Below the pieces are notes generated by a model. It saw only the letters and a program-made list of their open reading frames with translations. It made no database searches and was not told the DNA's origin. A stretch of 64,000 bases of DNA. Source: Tachypleus tridentatus (lineage: Eukaryota; Arthropoda; Merostomata; Xiphosura; Limulidae). The position numbers and the translations under genes are program-made. Below, piece after piece: positions 11,101 through 26,100 of the stretch (the stretch's first letter is position 1; each line of letters opens with the position of its first letter). The DNA lies in contig NC_134825.1 of the NCBI RefSeq assembly GCF_004210375.1, positions 42,960,348 to 43,024,347 on the forward strand, read 5' to 3'.

Positions 11101-14100
11101 ACGAGAGAGACAAATGTTTCATTTCGTTGCCAATGTAATATCTATCTTAGAATATAAACTTTCTGTCATTAGAAAATACTTTCTTGCTATTAACCTTGTG
11201 TTCGTGTTCTACTTTGTTAAGGCAATTAGCCTTGTATAATAAGGTTTATTACATAGTAAAACAATCCTCCTTTGGTCAATGGTTAGCTTATGGACTTACG
11301 ATGCTAAAATCCGTTACTCGATTGCACGCAGTGGATAGAGCTCAAATATTCCATTGTGAAGCTTTGCGCTGAAAGCTTAAAAAGGATATACACAGTCCCC
11401 ATCAATCATAACAAAATGTTATTACATTATCCTAATTCTTTAATTCCTTTCGGCAATGGTTATATCACTATAAATTCATACTCACTGAGATCCTGTTGGG
11501 CCAAGGATATGAAGAAACAGAAAGATCGTAAGTGTTCTGCCTATAATCAGAAGAAGAAAACAAAACATTTTTTTTTAGGATAAGCGTATGTCCTGTGTTC
11601 AGGTGAATATTGAAATATTGTTCACTAATGTTCACTTCGGCAAGATTGATAAAGAACAACCATTAATGTCGCTGATGTTATTAAAATTAAGCCATCTTCA
11701 AACGTAATTGACATCACAAATATTGTTTTAACGACACATTCGGCAAACATAACTGAAACAAATGAATACTCACAAACAAGGAGGACCACATCGAGCTCGA
11801 CATAAGGTCTTGGCAATGTCTTCGTGAAACATGTGTGCACACATTTCTAAAACAGGGCATACGAAAACAAATAAGATGTAGTTCAGTGTCCTAAAAAAAG
11901 GGTTGATTTATTATACACTTAAGTTAACCATACTTAATAACAGTGATGTCCTATGTCGCGCGCTGCCTTTCTAATTACCTTCTCCCTGTCATTGGAATTT
12001 CCATTGTAATATGCTTCTGCGAAGAATGATGAGATCAGTCTGAACCTGACCAATTTTTCCACAGACCAGACACAGATGCTGACTTTATGAAAGAAAATAA
12101 GCAGAACACGGAAACAAAAACATCGAAATTGAATTGAAGGGATTGGTGAGTATGTGACTGAACAAAATTGCTGCGATTTCAGTTTCTTGGGCCATCTTTC
12201 TCATGAAAATAGCCATTGATTTCAAGATGTAAATAAAATCGTGAACACTAGTCAACTTCAGATCTTTGTTTATTTTTTGTAACGGTATCGGAAAGTATGT
12301 CTAGTTTCATTACAATGGTTTTTTTTTATCGAAAGATTATCCCTTGAAATATAGCCTTTTCTCTGCAGTTGTGAGCATTGATAGAGACTGGCTTATGAAA
12401 TAGATTTATGTCTTTAGAAAATAACAATATTTTATGTCATTTGAATCTACACCATTTGAAAATATTTACGTTATTGTATAAGCGTGCGCAACTAGTTCAG
12501 ATAAAGTGTAATTTCTTTTTGTACAAGGAAATAACTTTATAACTCACACACAAACACCAACAAAATTAATTAAAAATTATTTGCTAATGAAATATCCTCA
12601 TACGTTACGAATTAAAACATAAGATATCTCTTTGAAAGAAATATAAATCGCAAATGAATGCTTAAAGGTAGAGTAGTACTATAAAAGTTATATATAATAT
12701 TTTCAAGAACATGTTTATCAAACGTACAGTGGATTTTCATTACTTATGGCTAATTTCGATGTATTATAATACGTCTTGGTGTTATCTCATTACAATCAAT
12801 ACATGTTTTAAGGTCGTAGTTGGCTAAATATGTTTCTATTTAACTTAATTATAGGGTGATTATAAGTTTCTGAGTACAAATGATACATTTTGTCAAAAAA
12901 CCTGGTATCAATAATTACTAAAGGTTATTCTTTATCAAGTTTGTTCCTATATAGTGAGATAATGATATACAGTGATTAACAGATACGTGGCTTTTTGTTA
13001 ACAATAATTAAAAAAAAAAAACAGTAGATATCTGAAACCACAAACACATACAATTAGGGTCTGTTCCAAGCTAGTGACATAAATATATTACTTTATTACA
13101 CATAAACTGTTAGGGGAGGTTATTATTTGTTGATATAACATGACCGTGGGTTACATTATTATTTGTTGATATTATATGACTATGGGTTGCATGATTACTT
13201 GTTGAATGTCTTGGCCAAATGCTTGCATACTTTTCTATACTAATGTTATTGTCAACATACATGGAGCAGTTATTGAGTAAAAACCCGGATAGTAACAGAG
13301 AAGATAGCGAATGATCGAACAAAAGTGTACTTATTATTCTGGTCTTTAAAATTTGTTTAGAACATTTGTTCGTCAACACACACATCTGCACTGTATAAAA
13401 AGATGTGTTTTTAGTATAATCTTATTCGAAACAGACCAATGCTAGGTTTAGATAATTTATCTGTATTTGATGTGGAGTCATGTCTCGTCACGTGTCAGAA
13501 GTTACAAGGCTTCAAATTCTTCTACTGTCCAGAAATTGTATGAACCAAACTGGCATTGCCAGGCAGTAGAGTACATCCAGTATATTATATCCAGAATCTG
13601 GAAACGGCATCGGACTATAGGAAAAATTATTTGGAAAAGACTACTTGTAGATGTTAAAAAGATGACAGAGGTGATCGCGTTTTGATCAGATTAGAATATC
13701 AAGATTGTTGGATATATAATACTGTTTACTTTAAGAATTATTATTGAGTTTATTTAGTGATTTGATATTTAATAGTTATTTTGTTTTCATAACAAGTATG
13801 TTAAAGTTAACCATTTTAAAAGCAATAGCTGTGACAAGTTTCGTTACGTTTATCGGTACGAAACGTATGTTGTGTATGCAGTATCATTGTCGTACTAGGC
13901 TTTAAAAATATTGTTGACGTAATCTTACTCGAAGCTTACAAGTGTTTCTTTTATCTGTTATAATGTTGGTGTGTGTGTTTCTTACAGCAAAGGCACATTG
14001 TGCTATCTGCCGAGTCCACCAAGAGAAATCGAACCCCTGATTTTAGCATTGTAAATCCATAGACTGTGGGGACGTATTATTGGTATTAGAGAGCTAAATA

Positions 14101-17100
14101 ATTTTGGTTTGGTTTTCATGGAAGTTTTTTGTAAAGTTGAACGAGGGCTATCTGCTCTAGCCAACCCTAATTTTTAAATGAAAGACTAGAAGGAAGGCAG
14201 CTAGTCATCATAATCCGCCGTTGATTCTTGGGCTACTTTTTTTTTACCAACGAGCAGTGGAATTAACCATTACATAATAACGACCCCACAGCTGAAAGGC
14301 TGAGCATGTTTTGGGGAGGAGAATTCTAACTCGCGACCCAAAGGTTGCAAGTCGTTCGCCCTAACCACATGACTATGCCTAGTCCGGATAACTAGATCTA
14401 GATTTTTATATCGCGTGTTATAAATACGTGCAGATACAGCAAGTTAAGGAACTCAGAAAACAATTATTTAGTGATAGAAAACACGAAGTTAATTAGCGTG
14501 TAAGTGATTAACCTTAACAGGTGATTTCATAGTTGTATTGTAATGAAAAATATAGGAAAAAATAATTTGGTTTGTGAATTGACTTCTAAAGTAACTGAAC
14601 CCGCTTATGTCAACATTTGAAAAGTAAAGAAAGGGAGAGAGAATTATTTAAAACTCTGAATACAGTTGTTGTGATCAACCAAAGAAGTGAAGTCAGAATC
14701 AATTAATTTAATGAAAGTGAAATGATTATTAGTTTAGCCATAACGGGTGATATTTTAAAGTGGTTTTCCCAGATTAACAAAAACAATAAGGGTAATAGTG
14801 TGTCTTGTCAGAAGGTATTCTAAAGTAAGTGAACCTGCCTGTGTGGACTTTGATGAAAAGGAACCAATTATTTAAACTTCTGGATATAATTGTGATAACT
14901 CATGAAGTAACGTAAGTGAATTTATGGTAGATTGTATAGTAAGAAACAAAGTAGCGAAAAATAGCTCATCGTGTTAGTTAGGTTCTAAAATAACTGAGTC
15001 AGTCTATGTGTGAACTTTTGACAAGAAAAGATAATTATTTAGATACAACTGTAATATTCCATAGTGTGAAGAATTTCTGTACATACGTTTGACTCGTTTT
15101 GAATATATTTTAAAACAAGTAGATTGTGTGCTGTACTTATATTGTTGAAGTTAATGCCAACAAGTCACAGCTACCTACTGCAAAAGAAAAGAATTACAGC
15201 TCATATTAAAATCTGACGGGAATGGCATGAACGCATTCATTAAAGAATATACAAAGAAATAGTGAATAGAAGACTGACCAAATTAGGCTATTTTACAAGA
15301 AGGGCTATCTGCAAACCAATATTAACCATAATTCACCGCCGTCACCGTGTTACTTGAGCAAGACAGCAAATCAACTTATAGTTAGACCACTGGCGACATG
15401 TCATTTTTTCAAAGGAGTCCTATTTTCGACTTGTTAAAGCTAGTGGAATGACTTATGTTTGTCATTTGCTTAGAGAACAGATGAGGGAAGAGTGTTTTTC
15501 CTACAGGAGATGATGCAGCATATATATCTGGGCAGCTCTTCATCATGGTGGAAAACTGCTCTTCATATTCTCCAGGAAAACGTCAATGGCACTTCCGCAA
15601 GAATCATATGGAGATGATAGATATTCTATCTCCTTGGACAAGGTTTGAAAATAACTTTTTGCTCCAGGATGACAATGTCACTGCCCATAGTGCGCATATT
15701 GTACAAAATTATCTCGACCAGTAGGATGTTACAAGATTGTCAGGGACAGTAAAGTCCCCAGGCTGTAATCTCATAGAGAACTGCTCAACAGAACTGAGTC
15801 GGAGAAGCTAATCACAATCCTAAAGTAAGTATTTGAATTGCAGCGCCTTCTAGTGACAATTAGGAATGAAATCAAGGCATATTACATCAATGACCTCATC
15901 AACAGCATACCACATTGTCTTGCAGAGATTATTAGAGTATTGAGTGGACCAACCAAGTACTTAATGTTTAACATTAATTGATATAAGGTTACAAATGCTA
16001 TTTATAATTATTTAATATTTTTTTTCAGTATATATGTTTTGTTGAGGCTTTGTCATGATAGGTGAAATACTGAATTACACGTCTGATACAACTGTCTGTC
16101 GTTCTAGTGAATCATTCATGATTTCCAAAGAACTCGTCTCTATACAAATTACATATGTAGATGTTTAATATAGCATGCATTTCTTAGTTTGACTACACTA
16201 AATGTATTTGTATCCATCTTAATATTACTAATCTTATTTGTTACAAAACATACAAAAATTTGGCCAAGACTAAATATGACTATGGGTTGCATGATTATTT
16301 GTTGATATTATTTCACTATTGGTAGCCCTCCCCCAGTGGCTCAGCGGTATGTCTGCGGACTTACAACGCTAAGAACCGGGTTTCGATATCCGTGGTGGGC
16401 AGAGCACAGATAGCCCATTGTGTAGCTTTGTGCTTAATTCAAAAACAACAAAAACACTATTGATTGCATTATAACTTCTTGATATTATGTGAGTGTGGAT
16501 TATATCTTCCTAAGATAAATAGGTTGATATAGGCTGTAACTTCGATTATAATTGATTATCTAAACATTTTTTACACAGCCTTCAAACTAGAATAAATCAT
16601 ATTTTTCTTTGTTACCTAAACTAGAGATTATATTACCGAGCCTGTTAGAAAATTAACTTTACTTTGTGTTTATGACGATAGAGTTCGTTTCTCAAGCTAA
16701 TGACGTAAGTACGATTTACACTTGTATCAAACATACACACTGGTTTGCCAAATGACGGGTATAAAACTATTCATTGGTGTTAAGAGCTTGATAACAATAC
16801 TTAAATAATAGATAGGTTAACCACAAGTATCATTAGAACGTAATAACTTTTCACTTGGAATTTGAGAAAACGCATTAAAATCAGCTTTGAAATAAATCTA
16901 CAGTAACGTTACATCATCTCATGATTTATTCTGCAAATGGGCCCCGTATGTCAGAACGTTGTAGAGTGTTCTCCATTAATAAGGGTACTCTTAACGGATT
17001 GAGATAAACACACAAACTGCACATTAGCTCCATGTACCATTTAATGTAAAATCTGCTGCGCTTAAGGTGTTAATTAATTGTCGCACATTTTGTGATAAAA

Positions 17101-20100
17101 TCTCTTTCACTGAGCTTCAAAAAAAATGATAAAACATAGATTTGGAGGCAAGTAATTAATAATGCGACGATGGCACTTCAGTAGAAAGTACTGTGGTAAG
17201 TGTTATGAATATTTTGAACATTGAGCGTGTGGATTATTTGCAAATTTTCTACCTTCCTACGTGCCTGTAGGCATTAAGAGATCAGAAATAAACACAAGAA
17301 TCATGGCAAAGTTGTTGTTTTTTAGCGAGATAATGCTTCTTCCTTGATACATTTATCATATATACTAATTCGTTCTTCACAGTTTATACGTATTTATTAT
17401 ATATTTATAAAATAAATTCCTTTGAGTTATAAACAGTGGGTTAAGACAATAACCAAGTTTGGTTTTCCTCAACTCATTGGATACAGTTTCTAATCGCTGA
17501 AGGTAATGAAGGATAACATCTATATGGACATTATAAACATAACTATGAGTATACCCACTTCAGCTTTGAATGTGACTTTTTTTTTACTTTAATTTTTTAA
17601 AATGAGTAACGATTTATTTTTATGTTAAATAATTGTTATTTATTTTACTTACTAGCACTTTTCTTCTCTCCACAAGAAGGTGCATTTTTTGCATAAATTG
17701 GGATGTAAGGAATATCAACTTCACCATCAACACATCCACATTTGGATAGAGTTTCGTTAAGACAGCATTCCTCATAACATTGCTGAAATCAGAATGTCTA
17801 AATCAAATATATTCTCAAAATCGGAAGAATGGGATATCAACAAAGAATTTATTTAGTCAAAATATTCGCTAGACTCTCACGTTTCAAAATTGAATTTTTT
17901 ATGTGCAAATTACATCTTATACAAGTGAAGCTCGTTTCGTGGATATTTCATGTTTTAAAAAATATAAATTTTAATTAAGACACTACTTTATTTCTATTTC
18001 ATTTTTCCATCTTGCATTAATATATTTTATATTTTACATGAAATACATTGTACTTTCCTATAAACAGAATGACAATAGATTTAATAATGGATTATTTCAC
18101 TGTTGTCTCTTTTTTTTTTAGGTACTGTAATTGGGTTATCTTTTTTTTTGTAAGTTAGCAAATTATTATGTTATTGTTTTTTGAATAGCAAAGAAGTTAT
18201 TTATTTCGTGTAGTTCATTAAGATTTTACTATTTATTTTGTAAGTTAGCTTTTGTAAATTAACAGGGTAGTGGGTTTTTTCTTTTGAAATTAAAGACTGT
18301 GATAACATCTATCTGTCCCTCTGGGATTCAAATAAAAAGTGTTTCTCTCCAATATTGATCATTTTAAGTTTTTAATTATGTTAGGTGATCAAATGTATCT
18401 CATTATGATCTCTCTTTGCTCTTGTAACTAAGTAATTTAGATTTTATAACGAAACACGAATAGAATGTCTTGTATTTAATTAAGTGAGAAAGACCGAGGT
18501 TTGTATTCTCTTCACTCTTTCCTTGAACTTTAATGGGTTTTCTCTTGGATAGATAGTCCGTTAACACTTGTTAAGGTGTTGTGCGTAGTTTGTTTTAATT
18601 AGCTCAGCATGGATTCGTTTATATTACACTTGTTTACGATTTGCTTGTATGAGAAAGGTATGAATGTGGCCATTTTTGTGTTTTACTATATTATAAGTAA
18701 TAAGTAAGTAATCAAATTTTAACATAGTATTATGTTTTACCTTTTGTGAATATTCGCCAAGAATATTCCTGTTCTTTCCCAACTGTATGTAATCTGTACA
18801 GTTAGTCTTATAGGGTGCAGACATCAATCGTGTTGTGGTCTGTGAAAATATGTAAGGAAATTAGACGTGAAAATAGTTGTTATAAGAAAATATTCCTGAT
18901 AAACTTGAAAAAACTCAGATACAGTGGTAACATTTAAATATTTGCAAAGGAAAATTCAAAGAAAATGTTCATGTACTTGAAATACGAAAATATTCCAAAA
19001 GAGCACTCTTAGATTTTAAATGTTAAAACTTGCTGTCACAGAACAGTTGGTTTGAAGTAAATTAAATAATGTTAGATTCAGAAGTTCAACTTTCAAGTCA
19101 GGTATCTTTTACATCTTGAAAAATACCCATAAGGCGCCATACTTTTCCTATTTTAATCTACTCTTATTCAACTCAACTATTGGGAGAGATATTTTTCAAA
19201 TCAAATTCACTTTCATATTTATTTTACATGCAGAAATTGGTTGAAAAATTCCTAAAGTTATTTTAAAAATAGAATTCTTGTTTACATAACAGTAACTAGT
19301 TGTAAGAAATACACAATAGTTTAGTCTGTTTTATTTATTTGAGTATAAATTGTAAAAACAAACACCAGAGTTTAAGTTATACGTCTTCATAGCCTTTAAC
19401 AGATATTTTTAAAATGACCTAAAAATAAGAAATCATTTTGACCTTGATCTGATACTAAATATACTTGATGGCAAGATACTTACAATTAACTGTTAAATAG
19501 AACTATAATCAACATTAAGCTTGTTATCATATTAAGTTTTAGTTAGTGCAGAATGACCTACTAACAGTAAGTCATTTTTCACCGTTTTGAGTCTGTTATA
19601 TAGGATAATTATAATACTGCCATAATTCGAAAATGAAACTTCCCAAAGCAATAAAAGCATGTAAAAAACAGTCAATAACTGTTAATAAGTGATGACGAGA
19701 AAACCCACTTGTAGAGAAAAATATATATGTAAAAACGGCTGGTTTCAATTTCAAGACCACTTTATTCCTACCTACGTAAGACCGACTCACGAACACCACA
19801 AATTTACGGCATCTCCAAACCTCTTAAACCAGATTGTCCATTACGGCCAATAATGTCCACATATGAATCGTTTAATTACAAGCTTGGTAAATGCATAGCA
19901 TGGGCATTCTCCAAATATGTAACATCAACCAGCTCATTCATCAAAGACTCTTTTAATTTCAAGTCTAATCTTAATCAACTTAATCATAAAGCCTTAATGG
20001 CCAGTTTCGATGTTATATCCCTCTTTACAGAAGTCCCATCCGCTGAAGCCTGCAAGATCGCCTTGGAACTCTATATCTGAGACCATAACCCACCAATAGT

Positions 20101-23100
20101 CATTCCCAGCAACCATTTAGCAACCCTCGTAGAATTCACCACGATGAAGACAAACGTCGTGTTCAACAACCATAACTATATACAAACAAATGGCCAAAGT
20201 ATGGGCAACCCAGTATCACTAATAGCCAATATTTTTATGACACAAGTTGAAACACAGGCAAGTAACACAGCATTACATCCACCATTATACTGGAACAGAT
20301 ATGTAGAAGACACGATTGCAGGATTCACATCTACAGAACACACACTTAATTTTTTTCAATCACATTAACTCTATACATTCCAACAATATCTTCACATCTG
20401 AACAAGAATAAAGCAATCAAATATCATTTCTTAACCTCAAAAGTACAAGAACCGATACACAATTTAAAACAGAAATCCACCAAAAATCACCCATACTGGA
20501 CTATACATTCCTTGGGACTTAGCACATGAAACAAAACAAAAACTCAACATACTAAGAAACCAAATAAATACAGTCATAAACCTATGCTCGCCGGATAAAA
20601 TTAACGATGAATTAGACAAAATAAGACAATACTTTATCAACATCAATAAGTTTCCTCCACAAACCGTAGAAAACGTTATACGTACACACCTTGACAAAAG
20701 GCAAAATCAACTAACAAATGTAAATATACCCCACGATTTAAAAAATCACTAAACCATATATTCCCGACATCAGCAGAAAAATAACTAAGATTTGGCAAAA
20801 ACTAGTAACAAAATATGACATTCCAGTTAATACCAAATTTATTCAAAAGCCAGGCACAAAACTGAGGTCTATACTGTGTAAAAACATTATTTATAAAATA
20901 CAATGTGATAACTACCACGACTTCTATATTGGAGAAACAAGTAGAAAAATGGAAACCACATTCAAAGAACACAAAAAGTCACCTTCACACGTTTTCAAAC
21001 ACTGCAAATCAAATAAACACGGCATAACCACAGAAAATACCCAAATACTAAATAGAGAAACAAACAAAAACAAACACAAAATTGAAGAAGCCTTACTTAT
21101 ACAGCAACTCAAGCCCAAAATAAAACAAAACAAAGAAACACCTTTACACCTATATTAATAAATATAATCAAACATCTAAGCACGCCCTCTACATTCCTAC
21201 ACTCGGTTACACAACCACTTTCAAACATTTGGTCAGCTATCGGTTACCTTTACTTTGTGAACCTGACGATGACCGAAGAAGATCGAAACGTTGTTCGCTC
21301 CTATACATGAAAAAGTTTTTCAGCCCAAACCAGCCGTTTTTACATATATAATCATAACTATTATATACATTGAATAAAAATTGTTTTGTCTCAGCTTAAA
21401 GTAAAAGAATGTTATAAAACTACCTGCTTAACAGAGATTGTATATTCATATCCTACACGAAATTCTACTCCTTCACGATCTGGACTAGGTACGAATTCTG
21501 GTGAATGAACAACCAAGTGTCCGCCAGGCGTTTCTTCGAATGGATACTCATCGGCTTCCACATTTAACAACAAGACTAGTCCCTTGTCTTATAGTGATAA
21601 AAATTAACAATTGTAAATAGAATATTTCATAAATACTTGATAAAAGTAAACTCACATAAGTAAACATATTTTTAAACTTAATTAACACTTACTAACTAAA
21701 CGAGAGTTCTCCAAGAGCAAACAGTTTTAAAAAGGTCAGTTGTTTTATTACTCTAGTTCATTGGCAGCATATTTATTATTCTCAAAGGTAAATTTTTAGA
21801 ATGAATATTATGCTTGAACTTTCTGAGAATAACAATTTCCCTTCTATCTTTGTATAAATCAGTTTTGTTCTAATGCTCTAAAGATTTCTTGTTCCTTATA
21901 TAAAATGACAAAAATAATTCTTTCTTCCTTTAGGTGTGTAATTTTAAAACGAATATGTAAGTATCTGTGAATAACATTTTTGAATTTCTCTAGTTATCCA
22001 TGAATCTCTAACTTGACCATCCAGAATCTAAAGTGAAGTACAAAAACTCGTTGTTATAGAGCAGGGGTGTGCAACAGGCGGCCCGCGGGCCACAACCCGG
22101 CCCGCCAAGCCATTTAGTGTGGCCCTAGTTGTTGTAATCTAACCATGTGGCCTGATCTGTAATCCAATGCGTAAATTATATTCGAACACGAGGATTAAAT
22201 CATCGACAATTTAAAACTTTTTTAGATGAGCTGGACAGTGAGTATTCAGATGTTTTGTACTTCTCTGCTGTACGTTGGCTTAGTAGAGCTGCTACTTTGA
22301 AGAGATTCTGGAATCTGCGAGAGGAGATTAAGTTCTTCATGGAGAGCAAACGTTAGAATGTGGACTTCTTGAGCAATGAGAACTGGCTGAATGACTTAGC
22401 ATTCCTCACAGACATTACACAGCATCTGTCTGATTTAAACTTAAAACTACAAGGGAAAAGTCAACTTGTGAATAAGTTGTTTGAGCATATTTGTGCTTTT
22501 GAGAAGAAATTGGAACTTTTCCAGGTTCAGTTGAGAAGAGCCATATTGACCCATTTTACATGTCTTGCAACCAGGATATTGGAATTTCATAATCTGGATT
22601 GCACCAAATATGGAACCAGTGTACAAAAGCTGCGTGATGAGTTTGCAAACAGATTTCCAGATTTCAGACAAACTGAAATTGTTCGCTCAACCTTTTGATT
22701 TGGCAGTGGAAGACAGTCCTGATGATTGCCAAATGGAACTCATTGAACTGCAGGCTGACATGGACACTAAAAGGAAATTCTCTGAAAACAGTTTGCTAGA
22801 CTTTTACAAACTCTGTGTACGTGAAAAGTTTCCCAATTTGTCCCGTCATGCACAAAGAATTGCCTCCCTTTTTGGTAGCACCTACTGCTGTGAGCAATTT
22901 TTCTCCAAAATGAAGCTCATCAAAACCAAATGTAGAAGTCAGCTGACTGATGAACATTTGACCAGTCAGTTAAGAGTGGCAACCACTTCTGTCAAAGCTG
23001 ATATTGACAAGCTCTGCAAGGACTCTAAATTTCAAGTGTCGCACTAAAATGATCACTCATGCAAAAATATAAAATATTATTGCTTGCATTTTGAGATTTT

Positions 23101-26100
23101 TTTTAATTTATTGTGCATGTACACGAATAAGCTTGTTTTTTAAGTGGCCCCGCTTGATTGATGAAGTTGGTTATATGGCCCACCGACGAAAAATGTTGCA
23201 CACCCCTGTTTTAGAGCAAACAATCGGAATTGGTACTTCAAAGAATACAAATTGTAGCTTTCGTTTGCATAACATACATTTATTATTACTTTGATTTTCT
23301 CTAACATTATTCTAAAATATTTTTCTAGGCCTAAAGCTTTATTCGGAATTACTTCTTTAAAAAAGTATAAAAATAACGTCTTTCGACAAAATTCAAAACA
23401 ATCACAAGCAATTATCAACAACCATTTGAATTACATGAACATTCTAGAAACCTTTTCATAATAACTAGTTTACGAAATAACATTACGATATGCTACAGTA
23501 ATACACAGCAATATTATCTAAAGATCTATTTTATTCATAAAGGCATTTTTCGTGATGGCTTTCACTTGCCGTAACTGACATCTAGATTCGAATCATCAGT
23601 ATCGTGCAAAACCATACATTTAAATAGTGTCTAACTTGCATTGATTGGTCCTGTTTAACACTATTAGCCTATTACGAACAAATAATTTCTCTGACTGATG
23701 TCCATATATGACTTTATGTCTAGTGTGCGTATGAAATCAACTTGCCTAATAGATAACCTACAATCGACTTATTTGTCTGGCTGACTCGTTTCATGTAATT
23801 TTGAGCAGAGCGTGACTTAATGGATAGCGTGCTAGGACTGTGTATCTTTAGATTCATGATCCGCATCTTGCCATCTAAAAATAGGGATCTGTATTTTGGG
23901 ATTTTAGATGTACTGTAAGAGTGAAGATCAATTCAGGTTACACTATTTGATCAGACAAAAATAGTCCAAGACTTGACAGCGAGTGCTGTTCATTAGTCGC
24001 ATCCACTCTACAATTTATCGGTTCAAAGTTAATGATAACTGAGGTTATATAATCCTTGAATACTTTTGTGCAGAAATTCTAAAGCAAAACAAACGATCGG
24101 ATAGCTGAACGATATATCGCATTCGACACGTCAGTGTAACTGACTGATGCATTCTACTCACCAATCTAGCTAATAAAGACCTCCGATCCCTCTGCATAGC
24201 AGATACCCCCACACTCAAACTATAAGAATAGCGAGTATGTATTTTGGCTCACTTGTCTAGTATATACATAGCCAGATGTCATTTACGTAGCTGTTACCAT
24301 ACCTAGTTTCATCTGTCAAGTGATAACGTAAACTACGATAAAGCACCAAGATGGCACCTTGAACACAAGTCCTCTTCCTTAACCTCTACCTTATCCAATC
24401 GACTCACCTCTACCCACACTCCAACGGTTGCCCATCGACTCCTCAATTATGAGTGACTTTTTATTTCTCCAGTGGGCGTTAAACGTAAAGCAATTGGTGT
24501 AGAAGAGGGTATAGAAGTGATCCCAGCTAAACAAAAAAAAATGTAATATAACTTACTTGATTAAAAAACATTTCAATCACTCAGTATATAGGTATTTAGA
24601 CTTAAGATCTTCAGAGATTGTACTAGTTAGAGCAACTTTTATTCATTGCTCTTTTATCACTTTATAAAATCATAAAGTGAGTCAGTTCTTCACTAAAAAT
24701 TTATTTTATGAAATGTGGTTTTCTTAAGTTAGTTGAAGAACTGTAGAACTGTCTTCATTTACATTTAAACTTTTCAAACCTTGCAGTTAAAAAAAAAACA
24801 CTTAAACTAAATCGTTGAGAAGCTGTTTTGTGTTCCAGCTACAGGTTTATCTTAATCTTTAATCAATATGATACGTGTTCTGGTGCGCATTCAACGAGCA
24901 TTTGGCTGATAGATCCGGTCACAGTTGTTGCAAATAACATAATAAGCTAAACACTCAGCTGTACTGGTGAAGTGAATATTCATAGAATACGTTTATTTAG
25001 GGCCTCTAACAGATATTCTATTATTAACGTGGCTCGGCACTTCAACAAAGTTGTTCATTCTCTTGAGAACTTTAAAGTGCCCCTTCTAACATCAATAAAA
25101 CAGCCACAGTCTAAAAATAAATAGCTTTTAAATAAAGTTGTTTACGTTTTTTGGGTATTAATGAACGACTCAAATTTTTATAATTTTTTACATACCTGTT
25201 TCATATTACCTTAAAATATTTAAGTAATTTCTTTCTTTGCTATGTAAAGTTGTTCTATTTTTCTAATAGTTTTTATACTGTTTTTTTAGTTACAGCTTTA
25301 TAATATTGTTTTTGCTAAATTGTTTGATTTTTGTATTTACATCTTGCATTACATTCTGTTTTCGTGTACAGTTTCATTTAAAAACGTTCCCGTAAATGTC
25401 ATTAACCGACGAATTTGTTTCTGGCTTGAAAAAGATCATTTTCTCGAATCGTCACTATAGTTTTTAAAACTGGGACAGCGATAAGTTTTCGGATTTGTAA
25501 CGCTAAAATCAGAGGTTTAATTCCCCTCAGTAGACACAGCAAATATCCCGCTGTAGTTTTGCTATAAGAAAAAGCATGTACTTTAAAAAGTCTAATATCT
25601 TTGTTTTATCACATTCACATTTTTATACTTATATGTACAAGCAAAAGTACTTGTCCCCAGTGAGAGTAAGTTGATCTGTCAATCTGATCTATTTAATAGA
25701 CATTATAAAGTTTGACTGCATTGCAATTTTTTTCTTCTTCTTTAAGTTATGTCATATTTTGATATATGAATGGTAGTGTTATTTATTCCTAACAATTAAG
25801 TGTAGAATATCCAGCTTGCAAAACAAAATTGCCACCAACATTATTCATGTCTGTTCTCTCGTCATTTCAAAAGTGAATGTTGAGTTTTGTCTGCGTGCAC
25901 AGCTTTTCAAACCGGAGAAAAACTAACTCTCGGACACACACCACGGTTCGCAATGTACATGATATTTAAGCATAACGTTAAGGAATGAACTATCTGAACA
26001 AACCACGAATTTTAGCGTTATAAAATTTCAAGTTTACTAGAAAGTCCCTGGAGAAAGAAGAAACCACAATTAGAAATCGAAACAAAGCTTTACATTAAGT

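Noticed and set aside
25620-25700. Minus-strand [12 protein letters not shown] with fitting phases, considered as the missing exon before GLVLLLN
   Set aside because: The conserved cysteine and aromatic residues are absent and the donor is weak.
26020-26060. Strong acceptor-like sequence on the minus strand
   Set aside because: The downstream sequence resembles a degraded SINE and has no usable donor.
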